Below, in pieces: positions 1-7,520 of a stretch of DNA of 11,418 bases. Source of the stretch: JBBITW01 sp037440525 (lineage in GTDB: Bacteria > Desulfobacterota > BSN033 > UBA1163); NCBI GenBank assembly GCA_037440525.1, contig JBBITW010000118.1, positions 1-11,418 on the forward strand. Direction: 5' to 3'. How positions within the stretch are numbered: the first letter of the stretch is position 1; each line of letters opens with the position of its first letter. The notes under the pieces are model-generated. The model was not told the DNA's origin and searched no databases. It saw only the letters and a program-made list of their open reading frames with translations. Both the position numbers and the translations under genes were made by a program.

Positions 1-80
1 GATTTTCGAGGATATTCCTGCCAGATCTTTTAACTTAGCCCCATTTAAGTGACGGATTACATTCCAGTCCCTCTTTAGAA

Positions 81-109
81 TTGACATTTATTGCTTTTTA
101 ACATAGAAT
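81..109 (+). promoter_or_regulatory. Sigma70-type promoter of the TAXI/TRAP operon
   Basis: A perfect -35 box TTGACA (81-86) is followed after exactly 17 bases by TAGAAT (104-109), which matches the -10 consensus at five of six positions. Transcription would start near 116, giving a leader of about 30 bases that ends in a very strong Shine-Dalgarno site (GAGGAGGGAG, 131-140) before the ATG at 146. This is the best promoter in the window and probably serves the six genes up to the terminator at 5747-5785. No operator-like palindrome was seen beside it. Confidence 0.8.
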
Positions 110-145
110 TAAACAGCTTAAAAAAATTTAGAGGAGGGAGATTTT

Positions 146-1096
146 ATGAAGAAGATATTGATTATTTTATTTGGTATCTTAATCTTCTCTGGTTTTACTT
201 CACCGATACCTGCCGAGGAAGTTAAATTGATTCTTGCTACAGGTGGAACGGCAGGGACATATTACCCCTTCGGTGGAGCAATGGCCAAGATATGGAACTC
301 AAAGATCCCTGGGATGAATGTCACAGCACAATCCACAGGTGCCTCTGCTGAAAACGTTCGCCTCATCAATAAAAAAGAGGTTGAACTGGCACTTGTTCAA
401 AGCGATACAATAGATTTTGCTTACAATGCCAAAGAAACCTTCAAGGAAAGGTTAACAAAAATGAATGCCATCGCTGTTCTCTACCCCGAGATTATCCAGA
501 TCGTGGTTAGAGCTGACTCCCCGATTAAGAGTTTTAATGATCTTAAAGGGGTAAAGATTGGTGTAGGGGCCCCTGGAAGTGGAACAGAGGCAAACTTCCG
601 ACAACTCCTTGATATCTATGGAATGAAGAAGGAGGATGTTAAGGCCCAATACCTCTCTTTTGCTGAAAGTGCAGAACAATTTAAAGACAAACATATTGAT
701 GCATTCATAGTGACTGCAGGTATCCCTAACGCAGCCATTATGGATGTCTCTGTGATGCAAAGTATACGACTCCTATCAATACCCAGTGATAAGATAGCAC
801 AGTTGACAAAGAAATATCCCTTCCTCTCACCTGCAATCATCCCGGCAAATACTTACAAGAATCAACCTTCAGAGGTTAGAACTGTTGCGGTTGCTGCTGT
901 ATTGATTGCAAGCTCTGAACTCAAAGAGGATGTCGTCTATAAATTGACAAGGACACTATTCGAAAATCAGGCAGAGCTTGCCTCTGCACACGCCAAGGGA
1001 AAGGAAATCAACCTCAAGAAAGCAGTTACAGGAGTCTCAATCCCATTTCATCCAGGTGCTATAAAGTATTATAAAGAAAAGGGTGCAATGAAATAG
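146..1096 (+). CDS. TAXI family TRAP transporter solute-binding protein
   Basis: This is the periplasmic binding protein of a TRAP transporter of the TAXI (TRAP-associated extracytoplasmic immunogenic) family. It captures a substrate and presents it to the fused permease encoded two genes downstream. Residues 1-23 form a signal peptide: Lys-Lys, a hydrophobic core, then a PIPA-EE cleavage site. The mature protein starts with the family hallmark ATGGTAGTYYPFGGAMA (31-47), followed by STGASAENVRL (63-73), LALVQSDTIDFAY (81-93) and GAPGSGTEANF (141-151). The 316-residue length is normal for the family. The ATG lies 8 bases after AGGAGG. Characterised TAXI proteins bind glutamate or similar dicarboxylates (family knowledge), but the ligand here cannot be deduced. 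It is the first gene of the operon, with a promoter directly upstream. Confidence 0.95.
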   Translation: MKKILIILFGILIFSGFTSPIPAEEVKLILATGGTAGTYYPFGGAMAKIWNSKIPGMNVTAQSTGASAENVRLINKKEVELALVQSDTIDFAYNAKETFKERLTKMNAIAVLYPEIIQIVVRADSPIKSFNDLKGVKIGVGAPGSGTEANFRQLLDIYGMKKEDVKAQYLSFAESAEQFKDKHIDAFIVTAGIPNAAIMDVSVMQSIRLLSIPSDKIAQLTKKYPFLSPAIIPANTYKNQPSEVRTVAVAAVLIASSELKEDVVYKLTRTLFENQAELASAHAKGKEINLKKAVTGVSIPFHPGAIKYYKEKGAMK

Positions 1097-1113
1097 AGAA
1101 GGATTGATGAAAG

Positions 1114-1617
1114 GTGATGAAACGATTGGGAATAGCGATTGGTGCATCTGCATTAATCGTCTCATTTTTCTTATTCTATCCCTTTTATCATGTTCTTCAA
1201 ATTTCAAATTTTAAGAATGGGAAAATCATTTTTTCAATCAGGATGGATAAGGGAGAAGAATTTATCCTCTCCTTTACTCATTCTGTTAACAAAAGACCTG
1301 TCCATGATACAATCAGGATTGAGGGGGACCATCTTAAAGTTATAAAATCTCGCTTTGATTCTTTTGGCGCTGGGATGCCTGAGACATCAAGTGACGGAAG
1401 TAAGTTAAAAATAGGTAAGGATGGACTTTTTGAATGTATGGTTAACCTTCCCCTCAAAGAACTGACATTCTTTTTGGGGTGGATAGCAAATCACTCCCTC
1501 TGCCTCAGGGGTAAAAATATTAATCTCTCCGATCTTATAGAGCCAGGAACACTTATCTCCCTCAGGGTGCGAAAGATTTCCTTTTTCGAGCTTTGGAAAG
1601 GCAGGTATATGGAGTGA
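1114..1617 (+). CDS. DUF1850 domain protein, membrane-anchored TRAP accessory
   Basis: This 167-residue protein has one N-terminal transmembrane segment (about residues 5-28) and a soluble domain that is probably extracytoplasmic. The domain carries the DUF1850 signatures FTHSVNKRPV (54-63) and FDSFGAGMPE (81-90). DUF1850 genes are regularly found between a TAXI binding protein and its fused permease, exactly as here, so an accessory role in the transporter is likely; its biochemical function is not established. The start is either GTG at 1114 or ATG at 1117; GAGAAGG (1096-1102) lies 11 bases before the GTG. The gene begins 17 bases after the binding-protein stop. Its TGA shares one base with the ATG at 1617 of the permease gene, so the two are translationally coupled. 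Confidence 0.85.
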   Translation: MMKRLGIAIGASALIVSFFLFYPFYHVLQISNFKNGKIIFSIRMDKGEEFILSFTHSVNKRPVHDTIRIEGDHLKVIKSRFDSFGAGMPETSSDGSKLKIGKDGLFECMVNLPLKELTFFLGWIANHSLCLRGKNINLSDLIEPGTLISLRVRKISFFELWKGRYME

Positions 1618-3491
1618 TGGAAAATAATAAAATCCCCGAAGGAAATCATCCAAGTTATGAGGTCAGGCCAGAGGTCTCAAAAGAAGAGATAGGAGAGATA
1701 TTAAAAAAGGTTGATAAGGAGTCCACTGCACGGAAGCTCACCGGATATCAGCACTGGATTGTATATATAATATGTGTCGGGTTTTCATGTTTTCAGGTTT
1801 ATACGGCTGCATTTGGGCTTCTCCCTGCTCAACTTCAGCGCTCCATTCACCTCTCATTTGCCTTTACCTTGGTATATTTACTCTTTCCTTTCAGGCTCTC
1901 AAAATCATCCAACCGTCTTAAATGGCATAACTTCCTTATTGCCTCCTTTGCCTCCCTTGTAGGGCTTTATATTACACTGAATTATACCCGAATCATGGAA
2001 GCAGGTGGAGACTATTTAACGATTGATTATATCTTTGCCGGCCTCGGAATTCTATTTACACTTGAGGCTGCAAGGCGTGTAGTTGGCCTCCCAATAGTTA
2101 TAATTGCATCCCTGTTTCTTGTCTATGCTTATTTTGGACCTTACTTCCCCGGATTCCTATCTCACCGTGGTTATTCACTTCGGCGAATTGCATCCCATAT
2201 GTATTTGACTACAGAGGGTATTATGGGCATCCCTCTATGGGTATCCTCAACCTTCATATATCTCTTTGTTCTATTTGGTGCGTTTCGAGAAAAGACAGGG
2301 CTTGGCCAACTTTTTATTGATCTATCGAATGCTGTTGCTGGATGGGCCTCTGGAGGCCCTGCAAAAGTTGCAGTGGTAACGAGTGCACTTGAGGGAATGA
2401 TCTCAGGCAGTTCGGTAGCAAATACTGTAGAATCTGGGAGTTTTACAATCCCGATGATGAAGCGCCTCGGTTATAGAGCTGAATTTGCTGCTGCGGTTGA
2501 GGCCTCTGCATCCACAGGTGGACAGATAATGCCACCTATTATGGGTGCTGCAGCCTTTATCATGGCTGAATTCTTAAATATCCCCTATATAGAGATTGCC
2601 TACGCAGCGGCCATTCCAGCCTGTTTGTATTTCTTTGGTATATTCATCGAAGTCCATTTCGAGGCAAAACGTTCTAAACTTCGTGGACTAAACCCTGAAG
2701 AGCTACCAAGAATCTCTTTTGTAATGAAAGAAAGAGGACACCTCTTCTTTCCCCTCATTGCAATTATTGTATTCCTCGTGGGAGGTTTTACCCCTCTTTA
2801 TGCAGCACTTATGGGCCTTGTCGTTTCGGTTATTGCAGCTCAACTGCGGAAGTCAACCCGTATGGGTATCGTCGATATCCTCAATGCCTTTGCCGCTGGT
2901 GCAAGAGGAGCACTCGGTGTGGCCATCGCCTGTGCTACGGCTGGAATCGTCATTGGTGTTGTAACCCTTACAGGGCTTGGACTCAAGATGGCCAATGGAC
3001 TTGTAGAGCTTGCTCATGGGAACCTTCTTTTAACCCTTTTCTTCACAATGATTACATCCCTTATCCTCGGTATGGGTGCACCAACAACTGCTAACTACAT
3101 AATCACTTCCACTATAGCAGCACCTGCCCTTATACTTCTAAAGGTTCCACCCCTTGCAGCCCATATGTTCGTTTTCTACTTTGGAATAATAGCCGACCTC
3201 ACCCCTCCTGTAGCCCTTGCTGCCTACGCAGGTGCGGGTATCGCCAAGTCTGACCCAATGAAAACTGGTTTTATAGCTACAAAACTTGCAATTGGAGCAT
3301 TCATAGTGCCTTATATATTTGTCTATAATCCAGCAATGTTACTTATAGGCACTACATTCTTCAATCTTTCCCTGAATCTTATTACTGCAATCTGTGGGAT
3401 GTTTGGTTTAGGGGTAGCCATGATTGGTTACTGCCTTGCTCCAATGTCATGGTGGGAAAGGATTTATTATAGGCGGGTTGATGTTGATTGA
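1617..3491 (+). CDS. TRAP transporter fused permease (4TM/12TM, DctQM type)
   Basis: This is the membrane component of the transporter, a fusion of the small (Q, about four spans) and large (M, about twelve spans) subunits. It drives ion-coupled uptake of the substrate delivered by the TAXI protein. The large domain carries the DctM signatures GMISGSSVANT (about 260-270), STGGQIMPPIMGAAAF (299-314), GMGAPTTANY (485-494) and DLTPPVALAAYAGAG. A hydrophilic stretch of about 40 residues precedes the first span. I chose the ATG at 1617 (624 residues), which overlaps the upstream stop as TGATG. A longer reading from TTG at 1593 is open, but it has no ribosome binding site and would overlap DUF1850 by 25 bases. 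The length is at the short end for the fused family. A 35-codon reading frame overlaps its 3' end. Confidence 0.95.
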   Translation: MENNKIPEGNHPSYEVRPEVSKEEIGEILKKVDKESTARKLTGYQHWIVYIICVGFSCFQVYTAAFGLLPAQLQRSIHLSFAFTLVYLLFPFRLSKSSNRLKWHNFLIASFASLVGLYITLNYTRIMEAGGDYLTIDYIFAGLGILFTLEAARRVVGLPIVIIASLFLVYAYFGPYFPGFLSHRGYSLRRIASHMYLTTEGIMGIPLWVSSTFIYLFVLFGAFREKTGLGQLFIDLSNAVAGWASGGPAKVAVVTSALEGMISGSSVANTVESGSFTIPMMKRLGYRAEFAAAVEASASTGGQIMPPIMGAAAFIMAEFLNIPYIEIAYAAAIPACLYFFGIFIEVHFEAKRSKLRGLNPEELPRISFVMKERGHLFFPLIAIIVFLVGGFTPLYAALMGLVVSVIAAQLRKSTRMGIVDILNAFAAGARGALGVAIACATAGIVIGVVTLTGLGLKMANGLVELAHGNLLLTLFFTMITSLILGMGAPTTANYIITSTIAAPALILLKVPPLAAHMFVFYFGIIADLTPPVALAAYAGAGIAKSDPMKTGFIATKLAIGAFIVPYIFVYNPAMLLIGTTFFNLSLNLITAICGMFGLGVAMIGYCLAPMSWWERIYYRRVDVD

Positions 3492-3588
3492 TCCAGGGAT
3501 GTTGACAGATCTCATTGGTATTCTTATATTAGGAATTGGAATCTTCTTCCAGTGGCAAAAGAGCAGATTGGTTAAAAAGGCACATTAG
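3481..3588 (+). CDS. Small single-span membrane protein overlapping the TRAP permease
   Basis: This is a 35-codon frame: ATG at 3481, TAG at 3586-3588. The peptide begins MLIDPGMLTDL, has a hydrophobic span of about residues 9-24 (rich in Ile, Leu and Gly), and ends with a basic tail (QKSRLVKKAH). The charge distribution predicts the N terminus outside and the C terminus in the cytoplasm. It overlaps the last 11 bases of the permease gene in another frame, and AGGCGGG (3471-3477) gives a plausible ribosome binding site. Without this frame the 121 bases between the permease and the aminotransferase would be an unusually long gap in an otherwise compact operon. I recognise no named family. A role as a small transporter subunit or stabiliser is inference from position only. 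Confidence 0.55.
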   Translation: MLIDPGMLTDLIGILILGIGIFFQWQKSRLVKKAH

Positions 3589-3618
3589 AATGATAAAAAA
3601 TTATTCGGAGTCATGTTG

Positions 3619-4956
3619 ATGAAAGATTTTTTGGAGACTTATCAAAAGAAAACCCCCTTATCAAAAAACCTCTTTGAGAGGGCTAAGAAGGTTATGCCAG
3701 GAGGTATATCACACAATATTCATTTCTTCCCACCATACCCATTCTTTGTAAAAGGGGCTAAGGGGTCAAAGATATGGGATGTAGATGGAAATGAATATAT
3801 AGACCTCTGGATGGGCCATTATACACATATACTCGGACACCATTCAGAGGTAATTATAAAGGCTATTGAGGAACAATTGAGGGAAGGAATTCACTGGGGG
3901 ATCGTCTTTGAGAAACAGGTTGCCTTAGCAGAGCTTATACAGGAATTGATACCATCTGCTGAGATGGTTAGATTCTGCTGCTCGGGGACAGAGGCTACAA
4001 TGTATGCTGTTCGTCTTGCACGTGCCTATACGGGGAAAAGAATGATATTAAAGGTTGCAGGTGGCTGGCACGGTGCTAACCCTTATCTATCCTTTGGAAT
4101 CAAAGTACCCTACGAGATGGAAGAGAGCCTTGGTCTTCTACCTGAAATCAAGAAATCCACAGATATCATACTCTTTAACGACATTAAAGAATCTCTAAAT
4201 GTTATCCATAAATATAGAGATGATCTTGCAGGTATCATAATCGAACCTGTTATAGGTGAGGGAGGATTCATTTCTGCATCCATAGAATACTTAAAGGCCC
4301 TTCGCTCTGAAACAGAGGCCTCGGGAGCAATGCTAATATTCGATGAAGTCATCTCGGGCTTTCGTGTATCACTGGGAGGTGCTCAGGAAAGATTTGGTAT
4401 CATTCCTGACCTGACCACACTCGGTAAGATCACGGGAGGTGGATTTCCTGTTGGGGCAGTGGTCGGAAAGAGAGCGATCCTCGAGAAGACATCCCCTGAG
4501 ATCGGGGGGAAAAAGTGGGAAAGAATACTGATTGGTGGGGGAACATTCTCTTCCCATCCTTTCACGGTTTCAGCAGGAATAGCAATGCTAAATTATCTTA
4601 AAAGCCACAGAGATGATGTCTATCCTGTCCTGGAAGAGAAAGGGAAAAAGATTCGGGAAGGTATTCAGAATGCCTTTGATTCAGAGGGGGTCGAAGCTGA
4701 AGTAACAGGAACAGGGTCTCTTTTTCAAACCCACTTCCCTTTTGAGAGGGGTAAAAGACTTGATTCTCCACATTCCATACATCAATGGACAGATATTGAA
4801 AAGCGAGAGATAGAATTCAGATTGAGGATGCTTACAAAAGGGGTTCATGTGATGCATGGAGGTGGGAGTATATCCCTAACTCACACGGATGATGACATCG
4901 AAAGGATAATCAAAGCTTCGAAGGAGGTGGCAAAAGAGATGAAAAAACAGACTTAA
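3619..4956 (+). CDS. PLP-dependent class III aminotransferase, glutamate-1-semialdehyde aminomutase-like
   Basis: This cytoplasmic fold-type I PLP enzyme belongs to the aminotransferase class III family. Numbered from this ATG, the visible motifs are MPGGISH near the N terminus, DVDGNEYIDLWMGHYTHILGH, the cofactor loop CSGTEATM (about 121-128), GGWHG (148-152), FDEVISGFR with the PLP-pyridine Asp at about 242, and the Schiff-base Lys at about 270 in LGKITGGGFPVGA. The overall pattern is closest to glutamate-1-semialdehyde 2,1-aminomutase, but the usual SGNP segment after the Lys reads SSHPF, and no heme genes are nearby. It may therefore act on another amino or keto acid brought in by the transporter. 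ATG 3619 is preferred over ATG 3613 because CGGAG (3606-3610) lies 8 bases before it and only 2 bases before 3613. It is in the operon downstream of the permease. Confidence 0.88.
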   Translation: MKDFLETYQKKTPLSKNLFERAKKVMPGGISHNIHFFPPYPFFVKGAKGSKIWDVDGNEYIDLWMGHYTHILGHHSEVIIKAIEEQLREGIHWGIVFEKQVALAELIQELIPSAEMVRFCCSGTEATMYAVRLARAYTGKRMILKVAGGWHGANPYLSFGIKVPYEMEESLGLLPEIKKSTDIILFNDIKESLNVIHKYRDDLAGIIIEPVIGEGGFISASIEYLKALRSETEASGAMLIFDEVISGFRVSLGGAQERFGIIPDLTTLGKITGGGFPVGAVVGKRAILEKTSPEIGGKKWERILIGGGTFSSHPFTVSAGIAMLNYLKSHRDDVYPVLEEKGKKIREGIQNAFDSEGVEAEVTGTGSLFQTHFPFERGKRLDSPHSIHQWTDIEKREIEFRLRMLTKGVHVMHGGGSISLTHTDDDIERIIKASKEVAKEMKKQT

Positions 4957-5022
4957 AGTTTATATGGAGAATAACCATAATTTTTAATTTTAAGCTTTTC
5001 CATTCCAAATAGGGGGTGCAAT

Positions 5023-5745
5023 ATGAAAAACTTAACTATCAGCACATTTATAGCTTTAATATTCTTTTCAATTATCACTGGAGGTATTGCAATGGCAAAA
5101 GGGGTAAGTGGAATTGGAGTGATTGTTGTTGATGTCCAGGGTGATTTTACAAAGTTCAAAAATGGCTCATTAGCCGTTGAAGGAACAGACGAAGCTTATA
5201 TCAAAGCAGTTGAAGAAAGTACTAAGAAATTAAAGGCTGAGGGATATCCAATCTATGCTACACAGGACTGGCATCCTAAAAATCACGCATCCTTTTTCAC
5301 AAATCATCCTGGGAAGAAGGCCTTTGATGTAATTAAACTACATGGAAAGGATCAGGTTCTCTGGCCTCCACATTGTGTTCAGAATACTAAAGGTGCAGAA
5401 ATCCTGATTGATAAGAAATTATTCAAGGCCGTTGTTAGGAAAGGGATGGATCCCCAATACGACAGCTACTCTGGCTTCCAGGACGATGGTGGGAAAAAGA
5501 CAGAGATGGATAAGATTCTGAAAAATAACAAAATAAAAAGGCTTATAATTTTTGGCATTGCTACAGATTATTGTGTGAGGGCAACAGCCCTCGACGCAGT
5601 GGCTTTGGGATATAAGGTCATTATGATTAAAAATCTTTCGAGAGGTGTTTCCCCGGAAACCTCGGAGAAGGCAATCGATGAGATGAAGGCCAAAGGAATC
5701 ACTGTCATTGAAAATCTTGATTTAGAAAAGATTAAAGCTGATTAA
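5023..5745 (+). CDS. Exported nicotinamidase-like isochorismatase-family hydrolase
   Basis: This 240-residue cysteine hydrolase has the full set of nicotinamidase (PncA) landmarks. The catalytic triad is Asp37 (VVDVQGDF), Lys140 (VVRKGMDP) and Cys184 (ATDYCVRATALDA). The metal site is Asp82/His84/His88 in QDWHPKNHASF. LWPPHCVQ (113-120) and DPQYDSYSGF (143-152) are also typical. The family reaction is nicotinamide plus water to nicotinate plus ammonia. Unlike the usual cytosolic enzyme, it starts with a clear signal peptide (residues 1-25: hydrophobic core, then AMA-KG), so it is predicted to act in the periplasm. The start is supported by AGGGGGTG (about 5010-5017) upstream of the ATG. It lies 66 bases after the aminotransferase and directly before the operon terminator. 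Another amide or isochorismatase-like substrate cannot be excluded. Confidence 0.9.
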   Translation: MKNLTISTFIALIFFSIITGGIAMAKGVSGIGVIVVDVQGDFTKFKNGSLAVEGTDEAYIKAVEESTKKLKAEGYPIYATQDWHPKNHASFFTNHPGKKAFDVIKLHGKDQVLWPPHCVQNTKGAEILIDKKLFKAVVRKGMDPQYDSYSGFQDDGGKKTEMDKILKNNKIKRLIIFGIATDYCVRATALDAVALGYKVIMIKNLSRGVSPETSEKAIDEMKAKGITVIENLDLEKIKAD

Positions 5746-5746
5746 G

Positions 5747-5785
5747 ATGGGGAAAAGGACGGTTCCCTTCTCCATTCTCTTTTTT
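5747..5785 (+). terminator. Rho-independent terminator of the TRAP operon
   Basis: ATGGGGAA (5747-5754) pairs with TTCTCCAT (5768-5775) over 8 bp including one G-U. After a two-base mismatch three more inner pairs form around a CGG loop. The hairpin is followed by TCTC and a run of six T (5780-5785). It begins 2 bases after the nicotinamidase stop and the T run abuts the stop of the convergent permease gene. Read on the minus strand there is no T run after the hairpin, so it acts mainly for the plus-strand operon. Confidence 0.8.
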
Positions 5786-5786
5786 A

Positions 5787-6845
5787 TTACCAGTTTCCAT
5801 ACTCTACCAGACCCCTGTATAAGATCTGGAATGTCACCTTGATGGAGCAGTAAAGGGGTATTGCCAGAAGCATACCTAAAATTCCATGAACATAACCCCC
5901 AAGTATGATTAATATAATCACCATAAGGGGGTGGACATGAACGCTTCTGCTCAAGGCCAAGGGAGCAACAATGATATCATCAACCAATCTTACAAATACG
6001 AACACCCCTATAAACTTTATAAGTTGTGCTGTTGAGCCTGTATCAAAAAGAACAAGGAGGCTTCCGAAGACAAATCCAATGAATGGACCTATGTAGAAAA
6101 CTATATTTACAATGCCAAGAACTCCACCTATCAAAAATGCATAATTGATATCAGCAGAATAAAGTGCCACAATGGCTATCAAACCTATTGTGAAAGAGTC
6201 GATCAATTGCCCCCTGATATAATTGCTTATCTGTTGATCAATCTTGTGTAATATGATTAAGGATGTCTCAAAATATTTATTAGGGACATATGAAATCAGC
6301 ATCTTTTTGATCCTTCTTCCATCTTTTAAGAAGAAAAAGACTATGAAGGGTATTATAATGAAGGAGGTCAAGAAATTCTTAATGATTTTTATAAGAGATC
6401 CTATTTCTCCCATCCCGGATGTTAAACTGCTCACCTTCTGCTTCAGGACGCCATCTAACGTTCCCTCAGGTATAAACCCTATGTGCTTCTCAAAGAAATC
6501 TATCAGTTTTTTCATGCCCACCTGAGCTTTTTGAATGTATAGAGGTACATTCTCAATAAAATTGTTAACCTCCGACTGAAGGGCTGGCCATGTAATCTTC
6601 CATAGAATAAATAATATAACTGCACTGAGGATAATCAAAATGATTACAGACAATGTCCGGTTGATCCCTCCTCCCTCCATATAGTTAACTAATGGATTGA
6701 GAAAAAATGTAATAACAAAGGCAACAATGAAGGGTGTTAAAAGTTCTCTGACAAGATACAAGATGAACAAAAATATTGATAGAAAAGAGATGATGCCAAT
6801 AATCTCAAAGGTTTTCCAAATCTTCTGAAATTCATCCCTCTCCAT
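5787..6845 (-). CDS. AI-2E family transporter (UPF0118/PerM-like permease)
   Basis: This is a 352-residue polytopic membrane protein of the AI-2E transporter family. It has N-terminal spans (about residues 15-85), a central amphipathic region (about 90-150), FFLKDG, the conserved YIRGQLIDS segment, a Gly-rich span with FYIGPFIG, and the C-terminal VRLVDDIIVAPL and HPLMVIILIILGGYVHGILGMLLAIPL segments. The family includes exporters of autoinducer-2 and Na+/H+ antiporters, and substrate cannot be assigned from sequence; no luxS is visible here. The ATG lies one base after the stop of the upstream cyclic-nucleotide-binding gene, with AGG 6 bases before it inside that gene, so the two are translationally coupled. 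It converges on the TRAP operon. Confidence 0.93.
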   Translation of the reverse strand: MERDEFQKIWKTFEIIGIISFLSIFLFILYLVRELLTPFIVAFVITFFLNPLVNYMEGGGINRTLSVIILIILSAVILFILWKITWPALQSEVNNFIENVPLYIQKAQVGMKKLIDFFEKHIGFIPEGTLDGVLKQKVSSLTSGMGEIGSLIKIIKNFLTSFIIIPFIVFFFLKDGRRIKKMLISYVPNKYFETSLIILHKIDQQISNYIRGQLIDSFTIGLIAIVALYSADINYAFLIGGVLGIVNIVFYIGPFIGFVFGSLLVLFDTGSTAQLIKFIGVFVFVRLVDDIIVAPLALSRSVHVHPLMVIILIILGGYVHGILGMLLAIPLYCSIKVTFQILYRGLVEYGNW

Positions 6846-6846
6846 A

Positions 6847-7347
6847 TCAGCCTATCTCTTTGAGTTTCATCTCTGTGGTCTCCCTCAGCCTTTGCGCAAG
6901 TATCTGAGAGAGTTTCAGTAGAATCTTCGTTCCAAGTTTGGGATTCTCATCTATCAAATCAAATAGATCAGGTCTGAATATCCCGAGGACCTCTGTCTTT
7001 TCAGTTGCCACTACCTCTGCAGAACGTGGATATTCATCAAGCAATGCCATCTCACCAAAAAAATCACCCTCCCCAAGCTCTCCTATCCGGACCTTCTCCC
7101 CATTAACCAGCTTTGTAAGCTTTACACGACCTCTCTTAATAATATACATTCCCACACCTGGCTGTCTCTCATGAAAAATAATCTCATCAGGAAGAAATAT
7201 CCTTTCATGAACTATAAGTTCAATCTTTTTTAAGTCCCTGAAAGAAAGGGATTCAAACATCGGTATCTTTCGAAGGAAAGGGATTATTTCCCCCTCTTCA
7301 CCCCTTATCTTTTTGATTATATTCTCAATGATCTTATTTGTATTCAT
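6847..7347 (-). CDS. Cyclic nucleotide-binding domain protein (no DNA-binding domain)
   Basis: This 166-residue cytoplasmic protein is almost entirely one cNMP-binding domain (Crp/PKA-regulatory type). After a charged N-terminal helix come IPMFESLSFRDLKKIE (about 28-43), the beta-roll with GVGMYIIKRGRVKL (64-77) and the phosphate-binding cassette FFGEMALLDEYPRSAEV (96-112). The cassette retains the Gly-Glu pair and the Arg-Ser that contact the cyclic phosphate. A C-terminal helix follows, but there is no helix-turn-helix, so it is not a Crp-type transcription factor. I chose ATG 7347 because TTGAGG sits 9 bases upstream; a TTG at 7362 would add five residues without its own ribosome binding site. 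The next gene, an AI-2E permease, starts one base after its stop, suggesting a ligand-sensing partner of that permease. Confidence 0.9.
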   Translation of the reverse strand: MNTNKIIENIIKKIRGEEGEIIPFLRKIPMFESLSFRDLKKIELIVHERIFLPDEIIFHERQPGVGMYIIKRGRVKLTKLVNGEKVRIGELGEGDFFGEMALLDEYPRSAEVVATEKTEVLGIFRPDLFDLIDENPKLGTKILLKLSQILAQRLRETTEMKLKEIG

Positions 7348-7520
7348 TTCTCTCAGCCTCAAGTTATAAAAATACCATTAATCTCAGCATAATTGCAAAT
7401 AAAATTTTAATCTTAAGGTAATGCATCACTGAAGCGTGGAATTTAGTGATCTGGCAGGGATGTCTGAGAAAATCTTATAGCGGTAACCTTATCATGCCCC
7501 TTAAATCTCTTCATCACACT

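Noticed and set aside
2..52. Open frame of 16 codons at the left edge (ending DIPARSFNLAPFK) that could be the 3' end of an upstream gene
   Set aside because: It is too short to test and matches no family I recognise, and no terminator follows it before the promoter at 81.
1593..1616. TTG start eight codons upstream of the permease ATG
   Set aside because: There is no ribosome binding site, and it would overlap DUF1850 by 25 bases; the TGATG coupling at 1615-1619 is the better start.
3489..3600. Read-through of the permease TGA as a selenocysteine codon, considered because yedE implies selenium use
   Set aside because: There is no Sec-type sequence context, the downstream frame is not protein-like, and the overlapping 35-codon frame explains the region better.
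7425..7450. ATCACT/AGTGAT inverted repeat between the YkgJ-like and cyclic-nucleotide genes
   Set aside because: It has only a six-base stem with a 14-base loop, no T run, and no position relative to a clear promoter that would suggest an operator.
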